A DNA stretch of 64,000 nt. Source: Streptomyces venezuelae (GTDB lineage Bacteria; Actinomycetota; Actinomycetes; Streptomycetales; Streptomycetaceae). This document shows, one piece after another, positions 44,753 to 54,592 of the stretch. The stretch spans positions 5,456,001-5,520,000 of the forward strand of contig NZ_CP029191.1 in the NCBI RefSeq assembly GCF_008642335.1, in the 5' to 3' direction. The notes under the pieces are model-generated. The model was not told where the DNA came from. It saw only the letters and a list, made by a program, of their open reading frames with translations, and did no database searches. Positions within the stretch are counted from its first letter, which is position 1; each line of letters opens with the position of its first letter. Position numbers and translations under genes: made by a program.

Positions 44753-45514
44753 ATGCACTTCACTTCCGACAAGCACCTCGACACCGAGGTCCCAGGCCGC
44801 AGCGTCCGAGAGCGAGAGTTCACGCTCGGCGAGGTCCAGGTCCCCGGCATCCTGTGGACGCCCGCCTCCGAGCCGTCCACCGAGGCACCGCTGATCCTGC
44901 TGGGGCTCCCGCCGCTCGGGCTGGACAAGATGTATCCCAGGCTGGCGGCGAGGGCCCGGCACGTCGTGGCGGACGGTTTCGCCGCCGCCACCATCGAGCT
45001 CCCCGGCAGCGGAGCCCGTCCGCGTATGCCCGTCGTCGACGAGGCCCGTGCCGAGCTGCGCCGGGCCCTGGCGGCCGGCGAGCCCGTCGGCGACGACATC
45101 GTGGACCGGCTCGTCCTCCCGCTGGTGGAACAGGCGGTCCCGGAATGGCAGGCGGCGCTGGACGCCCTCCTGACACTGCCCGGAATCGGTGGCCCGGTCG
45201 GATACTCGGGCGGTGTGATCTCCGTCGGGGTCCGCCTTGCGGCGGTCGAGCCGCGCGTCGCGGCCGCGGTCCTGTTCGCGGGGAGTCTCGTACCGCGCGC
45301 GGTGTTCGAGGAGGCCCGGCGGGTCACCATCCCGCTGCACGTCCTGTTGCAGTGGGACGACGAGGGCAACGACCGACAGGCCTCCCTGGACCTGTTCGAC
45401 GCCTTCGGCTCCGAGGAGAAGTCCCTGCACGCGAACATGGGCGGGCACACGGGGGTCCCGGAGTCGGCGGGGGAGGAGGCGGGACGGTTCCTCGCGCGGC
45501 ATCTGAAGTCCTGA
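44753..45514 (+). CDS. Alpha/beta hydrolase (dienelactone hydrolase-like)
   Basis: 253 residues. The nucleophile elbow is GYSGG (in GPVGYSGGVISVG). The His is probably in NMGGHTGVP near the C-terminus and the acid in QWDDEGND. The N-terminus has no signal peptide, so it is cytoplasmic. The substrate is unknown; an ester or lactone is expected. The ATG at 44753 follows GAAAGG at 8 bases. It is divergently transcribed from the SnoaL-like gene, sharing the two inverted operators. Confidence 0.82.
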   Translation: MHFTSDKHLDTEVPGRSVREREFTLGEVQVPGILWTPASEPSTEAPLILLGLPPLGLDKMYPRLAARARHVVADGFAAATIELPGSGARPRMPVVDEARAELRRALAAGEPVGDDIVDRLVLPLVEQAVPEWQAALDALLTLPGIGGPVGYSGGVISVGVRLAAVEPRVAAAVLFAGSLVPRAVFEEARRVTIPLHVLLQWDDEGNDRQASLDLFDAFGSEEKSLHANMGGHTGVPESAGEEAGRFLARHLKS

Positions 45515-45561
45515 AGTGAGGTCCGGCCGCCGGGTCCGACGCGGGGGCGGCCGAATGGCCG

Positions 45562-46452
45562 TCAGGACGGCAGCGGGCGCGCCCGGCCGGGGTCGTCGAG
45601 GGGCTCGATCAGGTCCCCGTACTCCTCGAGCCGCGGCGCGATGTCGTCCGCGGCGAAGACCAGCCGGCCGGGCTCGTCACAGGCCTCGACCTCGTCCCAG
45701 GTCACGGGGGCGGAGACGGTCGGCTCCCGCCGCGCCCGCAGGGTGTAGGGCGCGGCGGTGGTCTTCGCGGCCGCGTTCTGGCTGAAGTCGACGAAGACCT
45801 TGCCGGGGCGCAGGCTCCGCGTCATGCGGTGCACGACGAGTTCGGGCAGCTCGCGCTCGGCCGCGACAGCCAGTGATTTGGCGTACGCCGTGACCCGTTC
45901 GGAGGGGGTCGGCTCCAGCGGTACGAGGAGATGCAGTCCCTTGCTGCCCGACGTCTTCGCGTACACGTGGAAACCGTCGGCCGCCAGCCGCTCCCGCAGC
46001 CAGAGCGCCGCCCGGCAGCACTCCACGACCGTGGCGGGCGGCCCCGGATCCAGGTCGAAGACCATCCGGTCGGCCTGCGCGGGCGCGTCCGCCCGCCACT
46101 GCGGCACGTGGAACTCGGTGACCAGGTTGGCCGCCCACATCAGCGTCGGCAGGTCCTGTACGAGGACCTGCCGCGCGGTCCCCTCGGAGCGGGAGCGCGG
46201 CACCTCGGCGGTATGCACCCAGTCGGGGGTGCCCGGCGGCACGTTCTTGGAGAAGAACTGCTGGCCGTCGGGGCCGTCCGGATAGCGCAGGAAGGAGACG
46301 GGTCGGTCGCGGAGGTGGGGGAGGAGGGCGTCGGCCGTGGAGGCGTAGTAGTGCAGGACCTCGGCCTTGGTGAAGCCGCTCGCGGGATACAGGACCTTGT
46401 CCAGGTTCCTGAGCGCGAGCCGCCGCCCCTCCACCTCTGTGATCGGCGTCAT
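45562..46452 (-). CDS. ligD: LigD-type NHEJ polymerase domain protein
   Basis: 296 residues, a free-standing LigD polymerase (primase-polymerase) domain without ligase or nuclease modules. The catalytic metal-binding motif is DLDPG (Asp133, Asp135), and SKGLHLLVPL supplies the nucleotide-binding His. With Ku it fills and repairs double-strand breaks. The ATG at 46452 is preferred over a TTG at 46479. It is divergent from ku with about 60 bases between, implying a shared promoter zone. Confidence 0.94.
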   Translation of the reverse strand: MTPITEVEGRRLALRNLDKVLYPASGFTKAEVLHYYASTADALLPHLRDRPVSFLRYPDGPDGQQFFSKNVPPGTPDWVHTAEVPRSRSEGTARQVLVQDLPTLMWAANLVTEFHVPQWRADAPAQADRMVFDLDPGPPATVVECCRAALWLRERLAADGFHVYAKTSGSKGLHLLVPLEPTPSERVTAYAKSLAVAAERELPELVVHRMTRSLRPGKVFVDFSQNAAAKTTAAPYTLRARREPTVSAPVTWDEVEACDEPGRLVFAADDIAPRLEEYGDLIEPLDDPGRARPLPS

Positions 46453-46514
46453 AGGATGAGAGTCCCATATAACGCCCAAAGCGTCACAAATCAGCTCTCA
46501 GTGAGGTGCCGGAC

Positions 46515-47582
46515 GTGCGATCCATATGGAACGGTGCGATCTCCTTCGGGCTGGTCAGCATCCCGATCAAGCTCGTGAACGCGACCGAGAACCACGCGGT
46601 CTCCTTCCGCCAGATCCACACGGAGGACGGCGGCCGCATCCGCTACCGCAAGGTGTGCGAGCTGGAGGAGCGCGAGGTGCCGACGGCGGAGATCGGCAAG
46701 GGGTACGAGGACGCGGACGGCTCGATCATCCCCATCACCGACCAGGACCTGGCCACGCTGCCCATCCCCACCGCCAAGACGATCGAGATCGTCGCCTTCG
46801 TCCCGGCCGACCGCATCGACCCGCTCCAGATGGGCGCCGCGTACTACCTGGCGGCGAGCGGAACCCCGGCCGCCAAGCCGTACACGCTGCTGCGCGAGGC
46901 GCTGAAGCGGAGCCAGAAGGTGGCCATCGCGAAGTTCGCGCTGCGGGGCCGGGAGCGGCTCGGCATGCTGCGCGTCGTCGACGACGTGATCGCCATGCAC
47001 GGACTGCTCTGGCCGGACGAGATCCGTGCGCCCGAAGGGGTGGCCCCGGACGCGGACGTCACCGTGCGCGAGGCCGAGCTCGACCTGGCGGACGCGCTGA
47101 TGGACACCCTCGGCGAGGTCGACATCAACACCCTCCACGACGACTACCGCGAGGCGGTCGAGGAACTGGTCGCCGCCAAGGTCGACGGCGTGACCCCGGC
47201 GGAGAGGGCCCCGGCCGGGGACGGCGGCGGCAAGGTCATCGACCTGCTCGCGGCCCTGGAGAACAGTGTCCGCGAGGCGCGGACGGCGCGGGGCGAGGAC
47301 CAGGACCCGGAGGCGGTGGCCGAGGTGACGCCGCTCGCCCGCAAGTCGTCGCGGGCGACGCCCAAGCAGGTGGGAGGGAAGAAGTCGACGTCGACCGCGG
47401 CGAAGAAGAAGGCCGCCCCCGCCGCGAAGAAGGCGTCGGCCAAGTCGACCGCGCGCAAGACGACCACGGCGAAGCAGACAGGGTCGGCGAAGAGCGGGGC
47501 GGCCAAGAAGACGGCGTCCAAGAAGACAGCGGCGAAGAAGACGACGGGGACGGGGACGGGAAGGCGCAGGGCTTCCGCCTGA
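46515..47582 (+). CDS. ku: DNA end-binding protein Ku
   Basis: 355 residues. The N-terminus RSIWNGAISFGLVSIPIKL and the barrel core are typical of bacterial Ku (about 1-255). A long C-terminal tail of about 85 residues rich in Lys, Ala and Thr follows; such tails bind DNA in some streptomycete Ku proteins. Ku rings thread onto DNA ends and recruit LigD. The GTG at 46515 lies 6 bases after GAGGTG and gives the conserved N-terminus. Confidence 0.96.
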   Translation: MRSIWNGAISFGLVSIPIKLVNATENHAVSFRQIHTEDGGRIRYRKVCELEEREVPTAEIGKGYEDADGSIIPITDQDLATLPIPTAKTIEIVAFVPADRIDPLQMGAAYYLAASGTPAAKPYTLLREALKRSQKVAIAKFALRGRERLGMLRVVDDVIAMHGLLWPDEIRAPEGVAPDADVTVREAELDLADALMDTLGEVDINTLHDDYREAVEELVAAKVDGVTPAERAPAGDGGGKVIDLLAALENSVREARTARGEDQDPEAVAEVTPLARKSSRATPKQVGGKKSTSTAAKKKAAPAAKKASAKSTARKTTTAKQTGSAKSGAAKKTASKKTAAKKTTGTGTGRRRASA

Positions 47583-47616
47583 ACGTAGGGGTCCGGGCTC
47601 GCGTCCGTGTACGCGC

Positions 47617-48378
47617 CTACGCCGTCGCGCCCCGGCCCGCCGGTGAGGAGGCGATGACCTCGGCGACGTACGGCAGGTGATCGTCGAGGAAGAAGTGGCC
47701 CCCGGGCAGTACGTGGCAGGAGAAGTCGCCGCGCGTCTCGCTTTCCCAGGCCCGCGCGCCCTCGACGGTGACGCGCGGGTCCGCGTCTCCGGTCAGCGCG
47801 ACGACCGGGCAGCCGAGCGGGGGACCGGCGCGGTGGACGTGGGAGTCGAGGAGCCGGTAGTCGGCGCGCACGGGCGGAAGGATGAGCGGCAGCAGGTCGG
47901 GGGAGGAGAGGAGCTCGTTCGCGGTGCCGGACAGCTTGCGCATCTCGTCCACGAGTTCGCCGTCGGACATCTCGTGCACGGGCCGCTCGGCCGCGGCGGG
48001 GCGCCAGGGCAGCGAGGGGGCCTGCCGTCCGGAGACGAAGAGGGTGACGGGGGGCCGCCCCTCGGCCGTCATGCGCCGCGCGGTCTCGAAGGCGAGGACC
48101 GCGCCCATGCTGTGCCCGAACAGGGCGGTGGGCCTGATGTCGGACGGCCCGGAGAGCGCGGCGAGCACCGCGTCGACGACGTCGTCCGCGCGCTCGGCGA
48201 ACGGCTCGCCGTACCGCTCCTGGCGCCCCGGGTACTGCACGACCATCGGGTCGACGGTGCCGGAGACGGCGGCGGACAGCGCGTGGAAGGCGCTGGCGGA
48301 GCCGCCCGCGTGCGGGAAGCAGACGAGGCGGGTCCCGGCGGCGGGCGCGGGGTGGAAGCTGCGTATCCAGTCGCCCAC
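47617..48378 (-). CDS. Type II thioesterase (alpha/beta hydrolase)
   Basis: 253 residues. The nucleophile Ser90 lies in GHSMG, preceded by VCFPHAGGSASAFHAL, the standard opening of the family. Asp in GDADPRV and His in PGGHFFLDDH complete the triad. Such enzymes edit stalled chains on NRPS or PKS carrier proteins. No megasynthase is in the window, so the partner system lies elsewhere. The GTG at 48378 follows AAGGAAGG at 9 bases. It is divergent from an ArsR gene. Confidence 0.9.
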   Translation of the reverse strand: MGDWIRSFHPAPAAGTRLVCFPHAGGSASAFHALSAAVSGTVDPMVVQYPGRQERYGEPFAERADDVVDAVLAALSGPSDIRPTALFGHSMGAVLAFETARRMTAEGRPPVTLFVSGRQAPSLPWRPAAAERPVHEMSDGELVDEMRKLSGTANELLSSPDLLPLILPPVRADYRLLDSHVHRAGPPLGCPVVALTGDADPRVTVEGARAWESETRGDFSCHVLPGGHFFLDDHLPYVAEVIASSPAGRGATA

Positions 48379-48511
48379 GAGCGCGACCTTCCTTTCGCTG
48401 CCGCGCGGGGCGGCGATGTGCTGGGTGACGAGTGCTGAGGTGCTGTGTCCGTCCAACCTAGACTGACGGCGGACGCCGATGACGAGGCGGTGGACGAGAA
48501 GGGCGAGGGTT

Positions 48512-48949
48512 GTGAGAGCGGGAGGCCGACGGACGGCGCCGGACGGCGCGGTGGCTCCCGCGGAGGCTGTCGCCGGCGGCCACGACGGCCACGACGGCCA
48601 CGACGGCCACGACGACCCGTCCCCGGAACTGCTCACGGAAGCGGCCGCAGCCTTCGGTCTGCTCGCGTCGTCCGCGCGGCTGCACATCGTGTGGGCCCTG
48701 GCGCAGGGCGAGAGCGACGTGAGCGGCCTCGCGGAGCGGGTGGGCGGCGCGCTGCCCGCCGTGAGCCAGCACCTCACCAAGCTGAAACTGGCCGGGCTCG
48801 TCGGGTCGCGCCGCGAGGGCCGCCGCATGGTGTACTTCGTCGCCGACCCCGACGTGGTGACGGTCGTACGTCTCATGGTCACCCAGCTCGCGTCGCGGGC
48901 CGAGGCGTCCACCGCCCCGGCCCGCCGTTTCCGCGGAACCGGTGCCTGA
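48512..48949 (+). CDS. ArsR-family regulator with His-rich repeat
   Basis: 145 residues. A short N-terminal region contains a GHDGHDGHDGHDD run that may bind metal. The HTH follows: AFGLLASSARLHIVWALAQGE, GGALPAVSQHLTKLKLAGLV, with the wing SRREGRRMVYFV. The usual ELCVCDL-type cysteine motif is absent, so the sensing site is not the classical one. The GTG at 48512 follows GGCGAGGG; an ATG at 48479 is an alternative without a good site. It is followed after 10 bases by the P-type ATPase. Confidence 0.88.
   Translation: MRAGGRRTAPDGAVAPAEAVAGGHDGHDGHDGHDDPSPELLTEAAAAFGLLASSARLHIVWALAQGESDVSGLAERVGGALPAVSQHLTKLKLAGLVGSRREGRRMVYFVADPDVVTVVRLMVTQLASRAEASTAPARRFRGTGA
48578..48613 (+). repeat. Four 9-bp tandem repeats in the ArsR gene
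   Basis: GGCCACGAC repeated four times exactly, coding GHDGHDGHDGHD. The repeats keep frame, so copy number changes would only lengthen or shorten the His-rich run. Confidence 0.85.
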
Positions 48950-48959
48950 GGGTCCTCCG

Positions 48960-51578
48960 ATGTCCGGACCGACCACGCACCAAGTCCTGCGCTCGCTGGA
49001 GACGGGACCGCGCGGCCTCACGGACGAGGAGGCCGACGCGCGCCTGGCCCGGTACGGCCCGAACGTGCCGCCGACCCGGGGCAGGGTGTCCTGGCCGCTC
49101 CGTTTCGTACGAGGGCTGCGCGACCCGTTCACCGCGGTCCTGTTCTGCCTGGGGCTCGTCTCGGCCGCCACGGCGGCCTGGGGCACGGCCTCCGTGATCA
49201 CGGTCCTGGTGGCGGTGAGCTGTGCGCTTCGCGCGACCGGTGAGCACCGGGCCGACCGCGCGATGACGGCGCTGCGCGACCTGGTGCCGACGACGGCGAC
49301 GGTCGTGCGCCGCCCGACGCCCGGGCAGGGGGCGACGTCCCGCGAAGTCCCCGCCGAGGAACTGGTCCCCGGCGACGTCATCCGGCTCGCCGCCGGGGAC
49401 GTGATCCCGGCGGACGTGCAGGTGCTCACGGCGACGGGGCTGTCCGTGAACGAGGCACCGCTGACGGGCGAGTCGTCCCCGACGCCCAAAGAACCGTGGA
49501 CGTGGACGGCGGCCGGGCCGGGGGAGCGGACGGAACACCTCTGCTTCCAGGGCGGCAGCGTCACCGCGGGCATCGGCACGGCGGTGGTGACGGCGACGGG
49601 CGGGCACACGCGGTTCGCCGGTACGACGTACGAGGCGACCGGCGCGACCGGCGGCGAGCGGTCAGGTGGAGTCGGCGCCTTCGACCGCTCCGTGTCCGGC
49701 ATCTCCTGGACCCTCGTCCGCTTCATGCTGCTCACGCCCCCGCTGGTGCTCGTGGCGGACGCGGTGCTGCGCGGCCGGGGCCTGGAGACGCTGCCGTTCG
49801 CCGTGGCCGTGGCGGTGGGACTGACCCCGGAGATGCTGCCGGTCGTGGTGACGACGTGCCTGGCCCGGGGCGCCGCCCACCTGGCCCGCGCCCACGGCGT
49901 GATCGTCGGACGCCTGCCCGCGCTGCACGACCTCGGCGCCATGGACGTCCTGTGCGTGGACAAGACCGGCACGCTCACGCAGGACCGCCCCGTGGTCGAC
50001 CGCAGCCTCGACGCGGCGGGCCGCGACACCCCCGAGGCGCTGCACTGGGCGGCGGTGAACGCGTGGTGGACCCTGCAGCTGGCCGACCCGCCCACGCCGG
50101 ACGCGCTGGACGAGGCGATCCTGACCGCGCGGGAGCACTACGAGGGGTACGAGGCGTACGAGGCGTACGAAGGCATCGCGGCCCTGCCCTTCGACCCCGT
50201 ACGCCGCCTCGCCACCGCAGTGGTCACCCGTCCCGGCGCGGACCTGGGAGTCCACACGCTGGTGGTCAAGGGCGCCGTGGAGAACGTACTGGAACTCTGC
50301 GCCCTGCCCGAGGAGGAGCGAGCACGCCTCCAAGCCCTGGCAGCCCACCAGGCGGCGGAGGGCCTGCGCGTCCTGGCCGTGGCGACGAAAGACCACGACC
50401 GCCCGGCACGGCGCCGACACAACGCGCCCCGACCCCCACCGGACCCGCACGGGCTCACCCTCATCGGCTTCGTCACCTTCCACGATGCCCCGGACCCGGC
50501 AGCGGGCCCGGCCCTGCGCGCGCTCGCCGACCGAGGCGTCACCGTCAAGATCCTCACCGGCGACCACCCCGGCACGGCCGCCCGCATCTGCCGAGACCTG
50601 GCCATGCCGCCCATGGCCCCCGACGCCACCCGCACGGCCGAGGACATGGACGCCGTGCCTCCCACCGACGTCGCGGCCTTGGCGGATCTAGCTGACCGCA
50701 CCACGGTCTTCGCCGGCTGCACCCCCGCCCACAAAGCCCGCGTCGTGGCGGCCCTGCGCGCCAACGGCCGCACCGTGGGCTTCCTCGGCGACGGCGTCAA
50801 CGACCTGCCGGCCCTGCTCGCGGCCGACGTGGGCGTGGCCCCGCACGACGCGGTGCCGGTGGCGAGGGAGGCGGCGGATGTGCTGCTGCCTCAGGCGGGC
50901 GGCCTGGCAGCCATCGACCACGCCGTCACCGCGGGCCGGAGCAGCGGCACGAACATAGCCACGTATCTGCGCATCACACTCTCCTCGAACCTCGGCAATG
51001 TGATCGCGATGCTCACCGCGGCGCTGCTCCTGCCCTTCCTGCCGATGCTCCCGGCCCAGGTACTGGTCCAGAACCTCTGCTTCGACGTGGCCCAACTCGC
51101 CTTCGCCCACGAACGCCCCGCCCCCACCGCCCTGCGCCGCCCCACCACGCTCCGCCCCCGCGCCTTCCTCCGCGTCATCACGGGCTTCGGCGTGCTCAAC
51201 GCGGTGGCGGACCTGGCGACCTTCGCGGTCCTCGCGCTCGCGGCACCGGGCCCGACGGGAACGGAGGACGAGTCCCTGTTCCACGCGGGCTGGTTCACGG
51301 AGAACCTGCTCACGCAGGCACTCGCCATGCTGCTCCTGCGCGGCGCGGCCTACGCGACGACCGCCCCGGCCGGAACAGCCACCACCACCCCTGTCACCCG
51401 CGCGGCACTGGCCCTGGCGGCCGCAGGCATCCTCGTCCCCCTCTCCCCACTGGGCCCACCGCTGGGCATGACGCCCCTGCCACCCCTCTACTACGCACTG
51501 CTGACCGTGGTCCTGACGCTCTACGCGACGACAGTTGTACAGTTGCGCAACAAGGCAACTATAGGAGGGCCCAAATGA
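48960..51578 (+). CDS. mgtA: MgtA-type magnesium-translocating P-type ATPase
   Basis: 872 residues. The actuator has TGESSPT, the phosphorylation site is Asp334 in DKTGTLT, and the hinge [11 protein letters not shown] is intact. The C-terminal helices ([39 protein letters not shown]) match MgtA-type transporters rather than copper pumps. It moves Mg2+ (or another divalent cation) across the membrane. It follows the His-rich ArsR gene by 10 bases, so metal control by it is likely. The start lacks a strong site. It overlaps tatA by ATGA. Confidence 0.9.
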   Translation: MSGPTTHQVLRSLETGPRGLTDEEADARLARYGPNVPPTRGRVSWPLRFVRGLRDPFTAVLFCLGLVSAATAAWGTASVITVLVAVSCALRATGEHRADRAMTALRDLVPTTATVVRRPTPGQGATSREVPAEELVPGDVIRLAAGDVIPADVQVLTATGLSVNEAPLTGESSPTPKEPWTWTAAGPGERTEHLCFQGGSVTAGIGTAVVTATGGHTRFAGTTYEATGATGGERSGGVGAFDRSVSGISWTLVRFMLLTPPLVLVADAVLRGRGLETLPFAVAVAVGLTPEMLPVVVTTCLARGAAHLARAHGVIVGRLPALHDLGAMDVLCVDKTGTLTQDRPVVDRSLDAAGRDTPEALHWAAVNAWWTLQLADPPTPDALDEAILTAREHYEGYEAYEAYEGIAALPFDPVRRLATAVVTRPGADLGVHTLVVKGAVENVLELCALPEEERARLQALAAHQAAEGLRVLAVATKDHDRPARRRHNAPRPPPDPHGLTLIGFVTFHDAPDPAAGPALRALADRGVTVKILTGDHPGTAARICRDLAMPPMAPDATRTAEDMDAVPPTDVAALADLADRTTVFAGCTPAHKARVVAALRANGRTVGFLGDGVNDLPALLAADVGVAPHDAVPVAREAADVLLPQAGGLAAIDHAVTAGRSSGTNIATYLRITLSSNLGNVIAMLTAALLLPFLPMLPAQVLVQNLCFDVAQLAFAHERPAPTALRRPTTLRPRAFLRVITGFGVLNAVADLATFAVLALAAPGPTGTEDESLFHAGWFTENLLTQALAMLLLRGAAYATTAPAGTATTTPVTRAALALAAAGILVPLSPLGPPLGMTPLPPLYYALLTVVLTLYATTVVQLRNKATIGGPK
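50139..50174 (+). repeat. Four 9-bp tandem repeats in mgtA
   Basis: TACGAGGGG, TACGAGGCG, TACGAGGCG, TACGAAGGC in tandem, coding a [12 protein letters not shown] run in the nucleotide-binding domain. It keeps the reading frame. Confidence 0.8.
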
Positions 51579-51805
51579 TCCGCAACGCCCTGCAGCCCTG
51601 GCACCTACTGGTCGTGCTGCTCGTGGTCGTCGTGCTGTTCGGCAGCAAAAAACTCCCGGACGCCGCCCGCTCGGTGGGCAAGTCCCTGCGCATCCTCAAG
51701 AGCGAGACGAAGGCGCTGAGGGAAGAGGACGCCCAGCGGGAGCAGGAGTGGGAGCAGGAGCGGGGGCAGACCGGACGGCGAACCGGTGCGGACGTCACCT
51801 CATGA
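51575..51805 (+). CDS. tatA: TatA/E-family twin-arginine translocase subunit
   Basis: 76 residues. One N-terminal membrane helix (about 9-22) is followed by the hinge [17 protein letters not shown] and an amphipathic helix, the TatA plan. An AGGAGG site precedes the ATG, which overlaps the mgtA stop by four bases. TatA oligomerises into the pore that exports folded proteins. A copy coupled to a metal ATPase gene is unusual; the main tat genes are expected elsewhere. Confidence 0.9.
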   Translation: MIRNALQPWHLLVVLLVVVVLFGSKKLPDAARSVGKSLRILKSETKALREEDAQREQEWEQERGQTGRRTGADVTS

Positions 51806-52456
51806 CGTGGCGCGAATCGCCGAGATGTCGAACTGCAGCCGCACCTTCTCGCTGACCATCGTGCCGCCCGCGGCGAGGCGCTGGTTGTAGACGAGTCCCC
51901 AGTCGGTGCGGTCGATGGTGGTGGTGCCGTCGAACCCGACGCGCTCGAACCCGAAGGGGTCCACGACCGACCCCAGGTAGTCGAGTTGCAGCTCGACGGG
52001 CCGCGTGACGTCGCGGATGGTCAGATCCCCGGTCATACGGAAGGTCTCACCGCCTTCGTGGACGGTGGACGTGCTGCGGAACACCATCTCCGGGAAGCGG
52101 CGCGCGTCGAAGAAGTCGGTGCCGACGAGGTGCGCGTCCCGCTGCTCCACGCCCGTGTCGACGCTGCCGACCCGGATGACGATCTCGGCCCGCGACGCGG
52201 AGGGCCGGTCGCCGTCGAAGTGCAACGTGCTGTCGTAGTCGGCGAAGGCGCCCCGGACGGTCGTCACCATCGCGTGCCGCACGGAGAATCCGACGCGGCT
52301 GTGCGGCCGGTCGATGGTCCACTGCCCGGTGAGCCCGCGCAGCGCGGAGTCGAGCGCGACACCGCCACCGGTCGAGGGGTACGCGCCGGACGCGCCGGAG
52401 CCCCCGGCCGACGTCGGCTCGATGGTGGCGGTCTGACGACGGCTGAAGATGCCCAC
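51800..52456 (-). CDS. YceI-family lipid-binding protein
   Basis: 218 residues. The YceI barrel (about 45-218) has the motif [26 protein letters not shown] and ends [14 protein letters not shown]. These lipocalin-like folds bind isoprenoids. No typical signal peptide is seen, so it may be cytoplasmic or exported by another route. The GTG start at 52456 is chosen over longer low-complexity frames. Its end overlaps tatA by six bases. Confidence 0.9.
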   Translation of the reverse strand: MGIFSRRQTATIEPTSAGGSGASGAYPSTGGGVALDSALRGLTGQWTIDRPHSRVGFSVRHAMVTTVRGAFADYDSTLHFDGDRPSASRAEIVIRVGSVDTGVEQRDAHLVGTDFFDARRFPEMVFRSTSTVHEGGETFRMTGDLTIRDVTRPVELQLDYLGSVVDPFGFERVGFDGTTTIDRTDWGLVYNQRLAAGGTMVSEKVRLQFDISAIRATS

Positions 52457-52882
52457 GGGTTTCGTACCCTCCCTCGACGATGATCGCTCCGTGCTATCAC
52501 GCGGCCCACGCCCACCACCTCGCAAGATGGGCGGCCTCGTCCGGGTTCCATGGTGCCGACGGCAAAGCTGCACAGGATCGACATGATGTGGATGCACGGT
52601 CGGACGCCGTACGTGACGCACGGTTACGACACGGAGTGCCGGGGCGGGGGAGGGCGCCGACGCCCCGAGTTGCCCCCCGGCCGGGCCCGGCGCCCCCGGG
52701 CGGCGTGCCGGAGCCACCGACACGCACGCACCGCACGCACCGGGACATCGTCGGCCGACACACCGCCCCATCCCTCACCAGGTGTACGCGCCCCTACGCC
52801 CTCCCCCGTTCCTTCGGGCGCAGTGGCGGACACAGGCGGCGAACCCCCGACCTCGCCGCCGCCCCAAAGTCTTCCGGCCCGT
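52457..52882. other. Gene-free gap
   Basis: 426 bases between the YceI gene and the end of the AraC-type regulator gene. I see no convincing coding frame, RNA gene or terminator. It may hold the YceI promoter near 52460-52560. Confidence 0.5.
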
Positions 52883-53923
52883 TCACTCGACGTCGTTGAC
52901 CATGGGCGCACTCTTGTTGACCGCCAGCGCACTCCCGTCGCTCAGCAACGTGCGCGCGCGGACCTCGCTGGGCGTGAGCCCGTACGCGGCACGGAACGCG
53001 CGGGTGAAGACGGCGGGCCGGGTGAACCCCCACCGGGCCGCGATGGCGCCGACGGGCACGGCGGCGAGGGCGGGATTGGCGAGCGCCCGCCGACACCGCT
53101 CGAGCCGCAGCTGCCGTATCCAGGAGGACACGGTCAACCCTTGCTCCTGGAAGAGCCGATGCAAATACCGCGTAGAAATATGATGAGCAGCAGCAATGCT
53201 GTCAGGATTCAATCCTGGATCACGCAGATGCCGCCGCACATGACTCTGTACCCGCAACAACAGGGCGCGCGTACGGCTCTCGGCCGGTAACGAGAGGTCG
53301 TTGTCGAGGTGCTGGGCGGCAAGATGTCCCACGAGGTCGACGAGCGTATGAGTGAGCCGATCAGCGGCAGCGGCCGTATCCCCGAACTGCCCCGGATCGC
53401 CCACCACTTGGCACATGAAATGAGAAAGCAGTGCCCCGAACCCGTCCTGCCCGGACAGGGGCCGGGAGACGAGATCGGGAAGACGGTCGACGGGAAACGG
53501 CAACAGATGCATGGGCAGGGTGGCCACGATGCTCCGCGTCGGAGCACCACTCTCGTCCATCCGCCGCATCCACCCCGCAAAGGGCGAGGAGGACTCGTAG
53601 AACAGAAAATTCCCGGCCCCGAACTCCACATTCCGCCCACCCTGCTCAAACCCGCTGAGCCCCTGCAGGGTAAGAGAAACCTGCAGACTCCCAGGATCCC
53701 CTCTCCGAATATGCCGAGCGGTCCGCCGCACCTCGGCCGACGGATAGGACATGGTGGTCAACGTAGCGGCACCGAGGTCCACATGATCGACGGCCACAGG
53801 AAAGTCATCGGTGAAGTCACTGCGCAAGGTAGTCGCGATCGGCGAAGCGGACTTCAACCCGAACCACCAGTCAAACCGCTCCGCCGGGGGCACACCCTCA
53901 CTGGACAGACCCGCTCGAATCAT
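52883..53923 (-). CDS. AraC-family transcriptional regulator
   Basis: 346 residues. The C-terminal pair of HTH motifs is clear: DSIAAAHHISTRYLHRLFQEQGLTV and PVGAIAARWGFTRPAVFTRAFRAAYGLTPSEVR. The N-terminal 200 residues fit the AraC-binding-like cupin domain that senses small molecules. The coding sequence is visibly more AT-rich than its neighbours. No target gene is obvious; the divergent NUDIX gene is a candidate. Confidence 0.9.
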   Translation of the reverse strand: MIRAGLSSEGVPPAERFDWWFGLKSASPIATTLRSDFTDDFPVAVDHVDLGAATLTTMSYPSAEVRRTARHIRRGDPGSLQVSLTLQGLSGFEQGGRNVEFGAGNFLFYESSSPFAGWMRRMDESGAPTRSIVATLPMHLLPFPVDRLPDLVSRPLSGQDGFGALLSHFMCQVVGDPGQFGDTAAAADRLTHTLVDLVGHLAAQHLDNDLSLPAESRTRALLLRVQSHVRRHLRDPGLNPDSIAAAHHISTRYLHRLFQEQGLTVSSWIRQLRLERCRRALANPALAAVPVGAIAARWGFTRPAVFTRAFRAAYGLTPSEVRARTLLSDGSALAVNKSAPMVNDVE

Positions 53924-54051
53924 GACCCAACCCTCTCGCTAGCACACGCCCCCTCAGGCCCCCACCCCCCACCCAAGCCTGCAACCCCCACCCCCGAACG
54001 GGGAAGCCTCCACTACGCCTGCCCGGCACACCTACAAGACCGGCACAGACG

Positions 54052-54081
54052 TTGGTCAACAACCCAACGCCCGCATAGCGT
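54052..54081 (+). promoter_or_regulatory. Promoter of the NUDIX gene
   Basis: -35 TTGGTC at 54052-54057, an 18-base spacer, and -10 TAGCGT at 54076-54081. The ATG at 54089 is 7 bases later with no ribosome binding site, so the transcript is probably leaderless. Confidence 0.55.
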
Positions 54082-54088
54082 CCCGAAG

Positions 54089-54583
54089 ATGGACTCACCA
54101 ACGCCGCGCTCCGCAGCCCGAATCCTCTGCCTGGACGCCTCCCACCGCCTGCTCCTCATGCGCTGGCAGGACCCGTTCGACGGTTCATGGCTCTGGGAGC
54201 CGCCCGGCGGCGGCATGGAGCCGGGCGAGACCCCACTGGCGGCAGCAAGACGCGAACTGACCGAGGAAACGGGCCTGGACCCGGCCGCCGTCCTGAACGA
54301 GTCGATACTCGTAGACCGAGATTTGTACTGGAACGGCAAGCGGCACACAGGAACGGAACACTTCTTCCTCGCCCGCTACACGGAAGACGAACCACCCCTG
54401 ACCCGGACGGGCCTGCTCCCCGCCGAAAAAGCCAGCCTGGACAGGCACATTTGGATCGCCCGGCCGAACTTGCACGCCCTGGAGGACCCGGTCGAACCCC
54501 CACAACTGCTGACCCTGCTCGCGACATTGGCCCCGGCCGGCCCGTGGCGCGACCGCGCCCGCGACGGGCGTGCAACGCCGTAA
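54089..54583 (+). CDS. NUDIX hydrolase
   Basis: 164 residues. The NUDIX box is complete: GGMEPGETPLAAARRELTEE, then TGL, giving the GX5EX7REUXEEXGU pattern that binds metal and cleaves a nucleoside diphosphate-X bond. The substrate is unknown. The leaderless-type promoter sets the start at 54089. It is convergent with the DUF4231 gene. Confidence 0.92.
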   Translation: MDSPTPRSAARILCLDASHRLLLMRWQDPFDGSWLWEPPGGGMEPGETPLAAARRELTEETGLDPAAVLNESILVDRDLYWNGKRHTGTEHFFLARYTEDEPPLTRTGLLPAEKASLDRHIWIARPNLHALEDPVEPPQLLTLLATLAPAGPWRDRARDGRATP

Positions 54584-54592
54584 ACGGGTCGG

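Noticed and set aside
48578..48613. CRISPR-like array
   Set aside because: The 9-bp units are direct tandem repeats inside a reading frame with no spacers.
47617..48949. Part of a biosynthetic gene cluster around the type II thioesterase
   Set aside because: No synthase, carrier protein or tailoring gene lies nearby; neighbours are DNA repair and metal transport genes.
52480..52899. Possible gene in the gap before the AraC gene
   Set aside because: Frames here overlap each other, lack ribosome binding sites and code for Arg/Pro-rich sequence typical of non-coding GC-rich DNA.
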